A stretch of DNA of 64,000 bases from Eucalyptus grandis. Taxonomy: Eukaryota > Streptophyta > Magnoliopsida > Myrtales > Myrtaceae. Below are positions 1 through 9,748 of this stretch, piece after piece. Under the pieces are notes generated by a model. The model was given only the letters and a program-made list of their open reading frames with translations, was not told where the DNA came from and ran no database searches. The stretch spans positions 1,822,199 to 1,886,198 of the forward strand of contig NC_052621.1 in assembly GCF_016545825.1 (NCBI RefSeq). Reading direction: 5' to 3'. Positions within the stretch are counted from its first letter, which is position 1. Each line of letters starts with the position of its first letter. Both the position numbers and the translations under genes were made by a program.

Positions 1-222
1 GTCGGAGGAGGCGATCTTCCCAACGAACGAGATGATGGAGTTCTTGAAATGGAACAAGATCTCCATGTAGAAGTCGCGCATGCGGTGGAACACGATGATC
101 ACCCGGGGGAGGCGATGGCACCACTTGCCCCAGGCGAAGCAGTGGTGGTGCTCGAGGAGGACGGACGCAATCTCGGCATTCCGCCTATAGAGCGCCTCCT
201 AGAGCGGGTTCCACCTGACGAT
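1..222 (-). pseudogene. ANKRD13-like ankyrin / GPCR-chaperone protein, 5'-truncated and nonsense-mutated fragment
   Basis: Reading the minus strand from about 222 down to the window edge gives a peptide that matches the region between the ankyrin repeats and the GPCR-chaperone domain of plant ANKRD13-type proteins. Diagnostic pieces are WNPL*EALYRRNAEIASVLL, then HHHCFAWGKWCHRLPRV, then RMRDFYMEILFHFKNS and SFVGKIASSD. The family normally has a glutamine where this copy has a TAG stop (201-199), a single C-to-T type change. The sequence loses similarity at about 222, and a GC-rich repeat begins at about 236, so the 5' half is missing. The rest may continue to the left of the window. Family assignment is from memory of the motif and is fairly confident; the pseudogene status rests on the visible stop and truncation. 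Confidence 0.7.
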
Positions 223-235
223 GTTCTAGATTGAG

Positions 236-480
236 GTGTCAGTGCCGGCGGAGGCCGAGCCTCGCCCAACCATAGAGAGGCTCGGCCTCGCCGGGGGCCG
301 GCAAGCCTCGCCGTGGCTAGGCGAGGCCGACCCTCGTTGGGCGATTGCGGCCATGGCCGAGGCCCGATCGGCCAAAAAAAAAAAAAAAAAGAAATAAGAA
401 AAAGGAAAAATAAAATACAAATATTAAAAAATTAAAATAAACAAAAAAAATTATACAAGTTTACCAAATGTGTTTCTGTT
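236..480. mobile_element. Partial copy of the GC-core inverted-repeat element
   Basis: The GC-rich core (236-376) is built of GGCGAGGCC / GGCTCGGCCTCGCC blocks and is followed by an A-rich arm and 'tttaccaaatgtgtttctgttc'-like sequence, as in the complete copies at 5173 and 41205. The left arm and left terminal repeat are missing, and the right terminal repeat is not recognisable. It abuts the broken ANKRD13-like fragment. Confidence 0.65.
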
Positions 481-544
481 CTTTTTTTATTTTAGAAACA
501 TAAATTATATAAGTTTATCAAATGCAGCTTAATATTTTACTCTC

Positions 545-770
545 CAACTAATGACTCAATTAACCACTCAGGTTTACCCCACTGGTCACCCTTCCAACAT
601 GGAAGGGGGAAGTGAGAAATTCGAATCTCCACCTTCTCAGAGGGGTTGAGGTGGGGACGAATTAGTTTCAGGAGTGGGTTTCGACTCCCATGCTCTGTAA
701 AGAGATAGGGCAAAAGTCTAAGAGTAAGAGTTAAATTATGAATAAAATAGGACTGACAAAAAAAAAAACT
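545..770 (+). mobile_element. SINE-like candidate
   Basis: This short unit has a possible RNA polymerase III box A around 589-602 (actggtcaccc) and a box B-like stretch around 615-631 (aaattcgaatctcc). About 130 bases further on it ends in an A-run (759-768). Spacing and tail suit a tRNA-derived SINE, but I see no target duplication and the box A match is weak. It could equally be another dispersed repeat. Confidence 0.35.
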
Positions 771-775
771 AACAA

Positions 776-1335
776 CTCAATTATTTTATGCTTATTCATA
801 GATAAAACGACACTGACATGCTAATAAACTGCATATCCAAAGCAATTATTTAAGTTGTCTACAACGCGAGGCTTGAGTGCGAAACTTGGTCATGCCCTAA
901 CTTTTTCCACTGAACCCTATTTCAAATGTTCTTATAGTCAATAAAAAGTTCTTTCAATATACTATAAAGACCCTAACTTGACCATTCCAAAATCAAGCCA
1001 AAAACTGACAAAATATAAGCCCAAAGCTGCTGGATGCGCACTGTTCATCACGCGTGGGAAATTTTGAAATTTTGTTTCGGGCAAACCGTAAGCTCAAATC
1101 ACGATCCGTAAAATCCTACAACTCTACATCATTCTAAACAAACTATCATTTTTATAAAAATACACGACGACTCAAAAATCATATTTCGCTGCTCGATTTT
1201 TCCAAAATTCCGAATCTCAATCCTTAAGTTCCAAAATTACTTCAATTGAATGAACGGAGAGGCACACGTGCTTACCAGGCGTTGCATTACGTAATTGAGG
1301 TGCCTTGACAGACTCTCATGACGAGAACGTACGAA
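776..1335. other. Intergenic, no gene recognised
   Basis: AT-rich single-copy-looking DNA with no convincing reading frame, RNA gene or repeat. Confidence 0.5.
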
Positions 1336-1616
1336 ACCCTCTTTTTCTTCCTTTCCTTCTTCTCCTTCTCCTTTCTTTCCCTTGGACGAGCTCTCTGGTC
1401 TCCCTTTTCCTCTCTCCTTTTCCCTTCTCTCTTTCCCTTTTTATTTCCTCCTTTTTCTTGTTTTTTCTTTCTTTTCTTTTCTTTCCTTCTCTCTCTTCTT
1501 CTTCTTCTTTCTCTTCCCCTCTCCTGAAGACTCTCGGCCTCTTCCCCTCATTCTTCTCCTCTTCTTTTCTTCTTCTTTGACCGTTCAACCTTCTCTCTCT
1601 TCTTCTTTTTTTTTTT
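1336..1616. repeat. Long polypyrimidine (CT-rich) tract
   Basis: About 280 bases are almost entirely C and T on the plus strand (ttcttcctttccttcttctcc and similar). It lies 490-770 bases upstream of the TIR gene at 2103. The overlapping reading frames are low-complexity Ser/Leu/Phe or Lys/Glu/Arg strings and are not genes. It may be simple-sequence DNA or a distal promoter tract. Confidence 0.75.
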
Positions 1617-1969
1617 TACTAGGTCAAAATCCATATTTTACAAGGTTATAGCAACAGAGGTGTTTCAGTTAAAAAGTAGTTGGAAAAATCAATAGAAACA
1701 TCATACTTTCGACCAAAAATAAAAAAATAAAGACATCGCACTGATATATCTGATTGTACATCGGCGACGATACGGCATGACTTTAAGACTATTTGATTAC
1801 GAACTCCACCAAAACACAATGAAAAGTTATAAACAAGTAAGAAACTATAAATAGGAAAGAACAACGTAAGAAAAGTCAACCACATGATCCCACGAAAAAG
1901 CCAGGTTATTGCACCGCCTCCTCTTGCGGTCCTGCCCGTCGGGTCGGTGCGTGTCTTCTTCTTCCTGCA

Positions 1970-1976
1970 TATAAAC
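1970..1976 (+). promoter_or_regulatory. TATA box candidate for the TIR gene
   Basis: TATAAAC lies 127 bases upstream of the ATG at 2103, followed by a CT-rich leader (ccctctccctctcccttc), which is a usual plant core promoter layout. Confidence 0.45.
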
Positions 1977-2102
1977 TTGAACCCGAAAGTCGCGTTAAAA
2001 AAGCCCGTGCCGCGTCCCCTCTCCCTCTCCCTTCTATCACTTTCTCTCTTGATAATTGCAGCCTGAGAATATTCCCAAGTTTCATCATCGATTCTGGGTT
2101 CA

Positions 2103-3707
2103 ATGGAACGGTGGAAGCACGGCGTGTTCGTGAACTTCAGAGGACCGGACGTTCGCGAGGGTTTCCTGAAGAATCTACACAAGGCTTTGGTCCGGAGTGG
2201 CATCAAAACCTTCGTGGATAGCGAGGACCTCCACCAGGGTCAAAAATTAACCCCGGCCCTCGAGAAGGCCATCCAACGATCCCTCGTCGCCATCGTCGTC
2301 TTCTCCCGGGACTACGCCTCCTCTGAATGGTGTCTGAAAGAGCTGGTGAAGATCCTCGAGTGCAGCAAGCTCAAGGAACAGATGGTGATTACTGTGTTAA
2401 ATAAAGTGAAGCCGAGCCAAGTGGCGCATCAGACCGGGCTTTATGAAGAAGCCATGGCCAAGCATGAGCGGAGGCATGGCAAAGATTCGGACATGGTGGA
2501 GAAATGGAGGCATGCTCTTTTCATTGGTTCCGTCTTCCCAGGATTGCATCTCGAGGACAATTCGTTAGTCTCTGATACCCTCTCTCTAGATTCTGTCTAT
2601 TCCTCAAATTTTCCTTCGATTTTTCTCCATCGTTTCTATGCCGGCGTTCATCACAGAGGTGGAGCAACGACTAAGCATGGAGATATGGATACGTACCTAG
2701 GGAGTGCGATGTATAGTGTAAATATCATCTCTCTTATTTAGGCTTTATTTATTTCGCGGAAAATGAATGATTTAAAAAATATTTTTCCGAAAACAATTGC
2801 TTGTATCACTTATAGAAATGAAGGAACGAAAAAATATTTTCATCACCTATGTTTAGAGATAAGTAGTTGACTATAGGGAGGAGAGGAGTTAGATTTAGGT
2901 CAATTTATCTCTATAAGGGACAAGGGAAATCTAGGAACTGTTTAGGTCATTTCGAGATAAAGACACGTGATAATGCTTCCCCTTCATCTAATCTCTACAA
3001 AGGATGTCTATTCTTCTTTTCTTTTTAATTGAAAGTTCCTGATTTCTTGCCATTCTCATATGATCGGTCTCCAAATTGCCAGCTTGACTTTCAAATCATA
3101 TCAGACCAGTGATTCGATCTACATAGTAAGTGAATAAGCTTTGCAAAAATGGAAAAAGATGGTCAGGTGTATGAGTTTCTTCTGGATCATGAAGTCCCAA
3201 TTTAGCGCTTAACTCATTTTGTTGTAAGACAATAGCGTTGTGTCTGATAATATGTAACAAGCATTTGAGGGCCGTGCTTAGCCAATGTGACGAAGAAAGA
3301 TTGGATCTGAATATATTAATTGTTAGCAAATTTTTGCCCAACAACGCCCATTGCTCTACCCTAAAAATATCATCCTGCTACTAATATTGACTTGTCCCAT
3401 GCCTCTCTTTTCCTGTTTTCATTTGAACAGAGACGAAGCTAAGTTTATCAAAGGAGTTGTTGAAGACGTCAAAGCTAAACTGCAACACCTTGAAGCCAAG
3501 AGAAAACGTAAGAGTATTTCTGGACAACATACTCCCCATTCTCTCCGTACTTTTGGCCACGACCATTTCCCGACGCCCTCAACTCATCACCATAGCCAGC
3601 AGCCGCCTTCAATGTTTCAGAGCGTCCCAGCCTCGATGTTTGAGAGCATCCCAACATCATCAATGTTTGAGAGCATCCCAACGTCGATGTTTCTGTCCCA
3701 ACGGTAA
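2103..3707 (+). CDS. TIR-domain immune-type protein, two exons, TIR plus short tail
   Basis: Proposed exons are 2103-2563 and 3431-3707 (245 aa). They are joined in phase 2 through donor GTTAGT and acceptor ttgaacag, and the reading frame stays open. Residues 1-150 form a TIR domain: GVFVNFRGPDVREGF (usually DVFLSFRG), GIKTFVDS, a central AIQRSLVAIVVFSRDYASSE, and WCLKEL, whose glutamate (E80) is at the position of the catalytic NADase residue of plant TIRs. There is no NB-ARC or LRR. Exon 2 gives DEAKFIKGVVEDVKAKLQHL, then a His/Ser/Pro-rich tail with three copies of an S-M-F-E-S-I-P-T-S-like motif. Several conserved TIR positions are altered: the usual FPVFYKVEPS reads ITVLNKVKPS, and the SH dimer motif reads KN. 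The gene may therefore be decaying. A polyadenylation signal AATAAA is at 3845. TIR-only proteins signal through NAD-derived small molecules, but function here is inferred. Confidence 0.65.
2749..2850. mobile_element. Fragment of the 'ttcgcggaaaat' inverted-repeat element in TIR intron 1
   Basis: The stretch 'tatttcgcggaaaatgaatg...aaaatatttttccgaaaac' resembles the end of the complete element at 56703-57163. It lies wholly within the proposed 867-base intron of the TIR gene. Confidence 0.45.
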
Positions 3708-3850
3708 TGCCCGCCCCCAAAGTCGTCACAGCAACTATCAGGGTATGACAACGGCCAACCATGCCCTTTGCTACGTGTTCTCTGATGATCGTATGGGAGG
3801 AGCAAGTACCTTGTATCTATAGAAATGTGTAATTTGCATGAATGAATAAA

Positions 3851-4685
3851 ACTCATAATTGGGGCTTGTTCTGTAATTATCCTCGAATCCAATCCAATCA
3901 AGAATGTATCTTGAACTAGCTATTCCTCTCTTTTTCTTCTGGATCGAGTACTTGATGCTGCTACAAGTTTGTTATCGATTTTGATTGTAAGAATCTGGGT
4001 TAAACTGCATTGGCCCTTGTAAGGAACTTTGCTCTACCCTTTCCTTGGATTGAGAACAAAATTATTTCTGAAAGCATCTTTAATACTTCTGCGTTTCCTA
4101 ATGTGAGTTCATGTTCCTTTCTCGGTCGTCAATCATTTGTATAAAGCCTAATGACCATGGCTGTCACTTTTGGTTTCTTGAAATTTTTTGGAGAAATGAT
4201 GCAGCGAGACACAACTGGCTTTGATTTTCCACTGTTGGAAAATTTAGACAGCATGTTATGCCAGTCCCATGATCCACAAGAAACCCTTAGCGGGTTTGGT
4301 TGGGTGGTAATTGGCTCTCAATTATTGCTGTAGCTGAACTAAGGTGGGTTTTTTTCAATTGAAAACTTAATGCTAAAGGATTTTTTTTTTCAAAAAAAAT
4401 TAATTAATTTTCATTTTGTTTGTGGTCAAGGGAAAGTTATTTTCTTCTTGATAAGGGAAAGTTGTTTTTCCCAATATAAGCTTATTGTCTTCGGTCCATG
4501 GAAAATATTTTTTGTAAATCGATTAGTTTTCTATTATCCAAACATCAGAAAGTGGAAAAATAATTAGGAGGAGTTGTGTGAACCTAAATAGACATAATTA
4601 GTCTACGACTTTTAGGGTCTGTAGAATAGTGGTAAGAGGGGGCATCTCAAAAGAAACTCAAATAGAGGCACAAAGGCCTCGGGCG
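3851..4685. other. Intergenic, no gene recognised
   Basis: AT-rich sequence downstream of the TIR gene. Short open frames are present but none has recognisable content. Confidence 0.5.
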
Positions 4686-4689
4686 AAGT

Positions 4690-6305
4690 AGGGTGCGCAT
4701 GGTATCGCTTCTTGGTTGGGGAACAGTTTCTTTTCAGAAATAGTTATTTTCTATTTCTACTCCGAAAAACAATTTCTGAGTAAAATAAGGTGTTTAATAA
4801 CTACATAAAATTTCTACTCTTGAAATAAATAAATAAATAATAGAAATGTGTTTGGTACGAAACGGTTTCTTTTTTTTGTATTTATTTGTTTTTTATTCTT
4901 GTTCATGGATCGCCAATCGCCGACTGCTAGCCGCCGCCACTCATTGCCGCTTGCCAACGAACGGCGGCGGGTGGCGACAAAGCGGCAAGTGGCCGACGAT
5001 CGTTGGCGGCGGTCGGCGGCGGCGATCAACGGCACTGCCGTCAAAGACGGCCGGCGATTGGCTATGGCTCCAGGCGGATGGAGGTGGCCGCAGCAAGAGA
5101 GAGGAACAAAAGAAAAATAAAAAAATAAAAATTGGCTTATTTCTAAAAATTGTTCCCAAGAACAATAAGTTAGGGCGTGCATGGAAACGTTTCTAAGCGT
5201 TTCCGGCACACTTTTGTACGGAAAGTGTGCCCGGGAACAAAAAAAGGAACAGAAACGCGTTTGGTTGCGTTTTGTTCCTTTTTTTTTTTTTGTTTCGGAA
5301 CGAAATAGGAACAGAAAAAAGAAAAAAAAGTTGTTTCTCCGTAAAAGAAACACTTCTCGGAAGAACAAAAGAACAAAAACGACTCTTCTCTCTCTTCTTC
5401 TTCTCTTCTTCTTTTTTCTTTTTTTCTTCTTTTTTTCTTTGGCCGGTCGCCGGCCTCGGCCATGGCCGGCGACCGGCCGCCGAGGCTCGGCCTCGCCTGA
5501 TCCGGCGAGGCCGAGCGTCGCCGGCGCGGCGAGGCCGAGCGTCGCCGGCCCGGCGAGGCTCGGGCTCGCCGGATCTGGCGAGCTCGAGCTCGCCCGGCCA
5601 TGGCGAGGCTCGGGCTCGCCGGATCCGGGCGAGCCCGAGCTCGCCTAGCCAAGGCGAGGCTCGGCGTTGCCCGCGCCGGCGAGGCCGAGCCTTGCCGCCC
5701 AGGCCGGGCGAGCTCGGGCTCGCCAGATCCGGCGAGCCCGAGCCTCGCCATGGCCGGGCGAGCTCGAGCCGCCTGCATCCGGCGAGCCCGAGCCTCGCCC
5801 AACCACGGCCAGGCTCGGCCTCGCCAGGTGGGCCGGCGAGCTCGCCGTGGCGGGCGAGGCCCGGCCCCGTCGGCCGGTCGCGGAGGCCGGTGACCGGCCG
5901 AAAAAAGAAAAATAAAAAGAAAGGAAAAAATAAAAATAATAAAAAATGTTTAAAAAATTAAAAGAAACAAAAAAATAATAAAATTTAACCAAACATGTTT
6001 CGTTCATTTTTTATTCCGGACCAAACGTTACCAAACGCGTTCTTTTGTTCAAAAATTGTTCCCAGAATGTAAAACACTTTTTTTTTGTTTCTATTCCGGG
6101 GAACAAAAAAAGCACAGAAATAAATCCATGCGCACCCTTACTCTTTTTTGTTTTTTGTTTCTGTTTCCAAATCTACATTAAAGGGAACAAAAAAATAGAG
6201 AAATTGTTCCCGAGAACAAAGTTTTACTAAACAGATTTATGTTTTTTTTCCTCGGGGAACAAAAGAACAAAAATCGGGAGAAACAGAAACGTAACCATGA
6301 AGGTT
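4690..6305. mobile_element. Older inverted-repeat element with GC core, split by a second element
   Basis: The left end 'gggtgcgcatggtatcgcttc' and the right end 'gaaacgtaaccatgaaggtt' are imperfect inverted repeats. The left arm runs through AT-rich sequence into a GC core (4910-5095) made of gccgccgcc / ggcggcgg blocks rather than GGCGAG blocks. The right arm resumes at 6141 after a younger element (5173-6137). Flanking duplications are no longer clear, so boundaries are within about 15 bases. Its right end sits at the break point of the DUF7733-like fragment at 6306. Confidence 0.6.
5173..6137. mobile_element. Complete GC-core PIF/Harbinger-like non-autonomous element (965 bp)
   Basis: The ends gggcgtgcatggaaacg and ccatgcgcaccc form terminal inverted repeats, flanked by a direct TTA duplication (5170-5172 and 6138-6140). 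A 3-bp TTA/TAA target site and GG-starting ends are typical of PIF/Harbinger transposons. The interior is an AT-rich arm, a core of about 440 bases at 5450-5900 made of alternating GGCGAG and CTCGCC words with GGATCC centres, and a second AT-rich arm. There is no transposase. The long reading frames on both strands through the core are by-products of its base composition. It has inserted into an older related element, so it is the younger of the two. Confidence 0.8.
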
Positions 6306-6545
6306 CGTAGCTGCCAAATGCAGCCACAAATTCCCTTGAAGATGTAGGCAATGGGGAGGAAGAGGGCGACAGTGGCAGCAAAGAGGAAGTAGAGGTGGAG
6401 GACGTTGTTCTAGGGTTGAACACGGTGGGCTTGCAGGTGGGGCAGGGGGGGGGGGGTGACGGTAGAGAGGACATAGATGTAGAGGAGGGAGAGGACAAAG
6501 GTTGCAATTGGGAAACACTTTCTCCAAGGGCTTTAGGCTTAGGTT
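6306..6545 (-). pseudogene. DUF7733-like plant membrane protein, N-terminal-half remnant
   Basis: On the minus strand one frame gives FPIATFVLSLLYIYVLSTVTP, then after a G-run a proline/cysteine segment PTCKPTVFNPR. After a frame change comes VLHLYFLFAATVALFLPIA followed by YIFKGICG. This order (a first hydrophobic segment, a P-V-F-N-P loop, then a second segment ending LPIAYIFEGI) matches a plant multi-pass membrane family that I know as DUF7733. The reading frame is broken, partly around the run of 12 Gs at 6446-6457. Homology stops at about 6306, where the element at 4690-6305 begins. The family name is from memory. No function is known to me. Confidence 0.55.
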
Positions 6546-6614
6546 CTTGGCCAAAATGGAGGGTGTTTGGCAAAATTTTTTTTTTTGTGGAGAGATTTAA
6601 GGAGATTTCCAAAA

Positions 6615-7105
6615 TCCTCTAAAGGTGCGTTTGGAAAATTTTTTGAGGAAAGCCTTTGGAAAAATGTAAAAGACTTTAAGTTAAAGAAATTTTTCAAAAT
6701 GAAAATTGTGTTTGGTAAATCGTAATCTAAAAGTCCATTGTAAAGTACATTTGAGCAAATTATGTTTGGAAAAATTATACTCATACAAAGTACTTCAGTT
6801 ATTAAAAAAAAGAAAAGTTGGCCCTAATAGACCTGATGACTGCCGATGACCCAATTCTGTTGTTAGTGGATCGCCAATGGCCATCACTTGCCCCTGGGGA
6901 CCACCGGCGAAGGTCGCTTGGGGTCAGGTGACCCCCGGCAAGGGTCGTGTGACTCACGCAACCCCTTACTAAGGTCACTTGACCTTGGCGAGGGCCACCT
7001 GGGTCACGCAAATCCAAGCAACCTCGCCGACGTGACCCTTGCGGAGGTCTCTCAACTCTACGAAGATGCTGTTAATGGGTTATTTTGTGGGTTTAAACGT
7101 TAATT
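6615..7105. repeat. Decayed repeat sequence with a GC-rich patch
   Basis: 6615-6800 contains 'aggtgcgtttggaaaattttt' and several TTTGGAAAA/TTTGGTAAA words, resembling arms of the inverted-repeat elements. 6820-7050 is GC-rich with repeated GGTCACTTGACC / GGCGAGGGCCACC words on both strands, a different core type from the GGCGAG/CTCGCC family. Ends are unclear. Confidence 0.4.
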
Positions 7106-9020
7106 AGTGGGGAATTAAGTAAAGTTAATTAAAAGAAACATACTAGTTCAAAAAAATGAGTTTAGAAGCTTTAAGGGCAAATCCGTAATTTCACCAAGTT
7201 GAGGGACGAATTTGTAAAAATTGAAAGTTCAGGGGACTATGCATAGCATGATGAGCCTTAAGTTATTTTTAGAAATAATTGCTTAATCTAGACTATGTGT
7301 CTAACTATGCAAAATTGGACCTAATTGTGTAATTTAATTTGGAAGTTGGATGTTTTGGTAATTTTATAAAATATGCGGCAAACCCATAGTGTAAATAAAA
7401 TACTCGTATATTTTATATGACAAATAAGTGGCCTTTGACGTTTAATTTAATTAATATTGATTGATTAAGTGAAAATGTAAAAATGGCGAAATTAGATTTG
7501 CTAATAATATTCTTGTAATTTGACTAAGTTATCGAAGTACTAGCTAAGTGTTGCCAATTAATCACATGATTGATTCATTGAGTTGTTGTTACTCACGTGG
7601 TCGAATCTTTGAGTTGTCGATGTTTACGTAAATAGATTTATGAGCATTCGTTCCTAAGTTACCGATTACTTATTTATGGCTTCCAATTAAATGATGATGG
7701 CTTGGCATGGAAAGAATGATGATATATGTGTTGAAGTGCATATGTTTAGTTGTCTATTGTTAATTGGATGAGAAATGGCAAATTATTGAAATGTACATGG
7801 CAATTATTATGTTACTATGAAATACATGTAAATGATGCCACGTGATTAAAACCTTTATCATGGCCTATTTGCCACAAAGTGAATTCTCTTGTATGATCAT
7901 GTGGATGACACTTTGGAGTCGGCCAAATGTTCCACTGTATGAGATAGTTCTCTACAATGTTGATATGACATGAAATCCTATAATGACATAACTTGTATAG
8001 CCATGATATAATGTTAAGAAATTACTATCATCATGCAGATGTACACTAGTATATTTATCCTCACTTATGTAGAGGACACCTGTGATAAATGGGCTAAGGT
8101 GTGGCAAAGAATATGTATGATTCTGTTCCTCATGAATTGGTGGTGATGAGGCATTCATTAGTCGAGATGCCTCATGAATCAAGATGATCCTAGCTAATGA
8201 CAAATATGAACTCATATGTGTATGTTGGCGAGTTATTATGTGGTATCTACAATCGTGAAATAATATACCATCTGCTTACATTTGAATGAATATTTTATGC
8301 ATTGTCATTAAGATTTTCATCGGCATATCGTGATGGAGAAGGCAATGCATTTGCTCCCTCACTTGTCGAGCATAATTATCTTGTAGCTGTCTTGAATTTA
8401 TGTTATTCTATTGATATTCTTGCTACTAAAGTGGGAAGTTGGCGAGCAATTGGAATATTGGTTGTTATTATGTTTTGGTGCTCCCAAGTCGAGTGGTAGA
8501 ATGATCTTCTATCTAAGACCTAGAAAGTTCATTTACTGAGCTTAGGTTCATCCCAATATATTTTACTCAAGTTAGGAATTCTGGGGCATAAGGTTAATGC
8601 TTCCAAAGATCACTAATAAGGATTGGATCTAACTGCGCAGCGAAAGCGAAGATGAGTTTTTGTACAAAAGCTTTTGATGTTTTTAGCTAAGGTTAAATTA
8701 TTTGTACAATTGAGGACAAGTTAGTTATTTATCAGAGAATTGAAGTGAAGTTAATTTATATATTCATTCGAGATTCAAATTTTATGGAAATTCGGGACGT
8801 TTCGACAGAACACAGACAAGAAAACCAGCTTCAAGCCAAATAAAGAAGATATCTTATGGACATAATAAAAAGATAAATAAGGAGAATTACACGATCTATA
8901 AAGAAGACGGCAGCCGAGGCAAAGTTCGAAGTTACTACATAGACATGAAGATATATAATGATACGTGGACTCAATCCTAGGCCACCGCTGAATTCTTGCT
9001 GGATCGAGATTAGGCAGTGT
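7106..9020. other. Intergenic, no gene recognised
   Basis: Low-complexity AT-rich DNA. No frame, splice pattern or RNA gene stands out. Confidence 0.5.
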
Positions 9021-9218
9021 TCCGTCCTAACTTACCACGAAGAATCCCTGCGGCAACAATGAAGTACATGAGAACATTGGCAGAGACAAACGGAATCAAC
9101 ACACCGCGGGGGAAGGAGCCAGCTTTCCCGGACGCTAGAAGCATAATGGATGGGAAGCAAACCAGCGGTGCAAGCAAAGTTAAATTCGCAACGACTTCGG
9201 CCCAATGTAAGCTTAGGA

Positions 9219-9266
9219 CTAGCTTCCGGTTCCGGGGTGTTCCTAGCTTCCGGTTCCGGGGTGTTC
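9219..9266. repeat. Perfect 24-bp tandem duplication in TIR pseudogene exon 2
   Basis: Two adjacent copies of a 24-base unit (9219-9242 and 9243-9266) encode the repeated octapeptide RNTPEPEA on the minus strand. The unit is a multiple of three and does not itself shift the frame. Confidence 0.9.
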
Positions 9267-9699
9267 CACGCTTTCAGTTGCTGTAGCGCTGTTCCGATGT
9301 CCCCAGCAACCTGTTGAACAAACTCTGCTTCGCCTCTGTTCAAAATCCAAATCACGCCTTATTCCTTTAGAAAACATTTGAAGCATCGTTAAGTTATCAC
9401 CCAACAATAAGTCGAAATATATATATTCGTAATATTAACAAGTGTGGTGTCGCTTTTAACCTTATCGGAACTACAGAGTCTAGTATTTTTTCTAGAAAAT
9501 AGGACCGGAGGAGTGCTAACGTTTCCACGCATCACAAGAAATCACGCGGACAGATATTAATGATTTTACGTATTCAGAGTGCGTCGATTTTCTTACTTGA
9601 ATCTGGGGATTAACTTTTTCCCTTTTCCTATCGAAAGGTAAAATTACGTGGGACTCTTATGGTAACGCCTCTATTTTTTCAATCAATTAATTTTACCCA

Positions 9700-9701
9700 A
9701 A

Positions 9702-9745
<44 letters not shown>

Positions 9746-9748
9746 AAA
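9700..9748. repeat. (AAAG)n microsatellite
   Basis: About twelve AAAG/GAAA units lie just inside the intron of the minus-strand TIR pseudogene, some 16-20 bases from its exon 1 donor (9769). Confidence 0.95.

Noticed and set aside
615..700. Possible tRNA gene (box B-like 'attcgaatctcc')
   Set aside because: No cloverleaf or acceptor stem can be folded; better viewed as a SINE-like repeat.
1305..1651. Overlapping Ser/Leu/Phe-rich or Lys/Glu/Arg-rich frames
   Set aside because: Low-complexity translation of a polypyrimidine tract.
5227..5961. Long Arg/Ala/Pro-rich reading frames on both strands
   Set aside because: They pass through the palindromic GC core of a MITE, occur in several frames at once, and recur in every copy of the element.
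9017..9286. Plus-strand 89-codon frame
   Set aside because: Antisense shadow of TIR pseudogene exon 2; the minus strand has splice sites and hydrophobic coding content.
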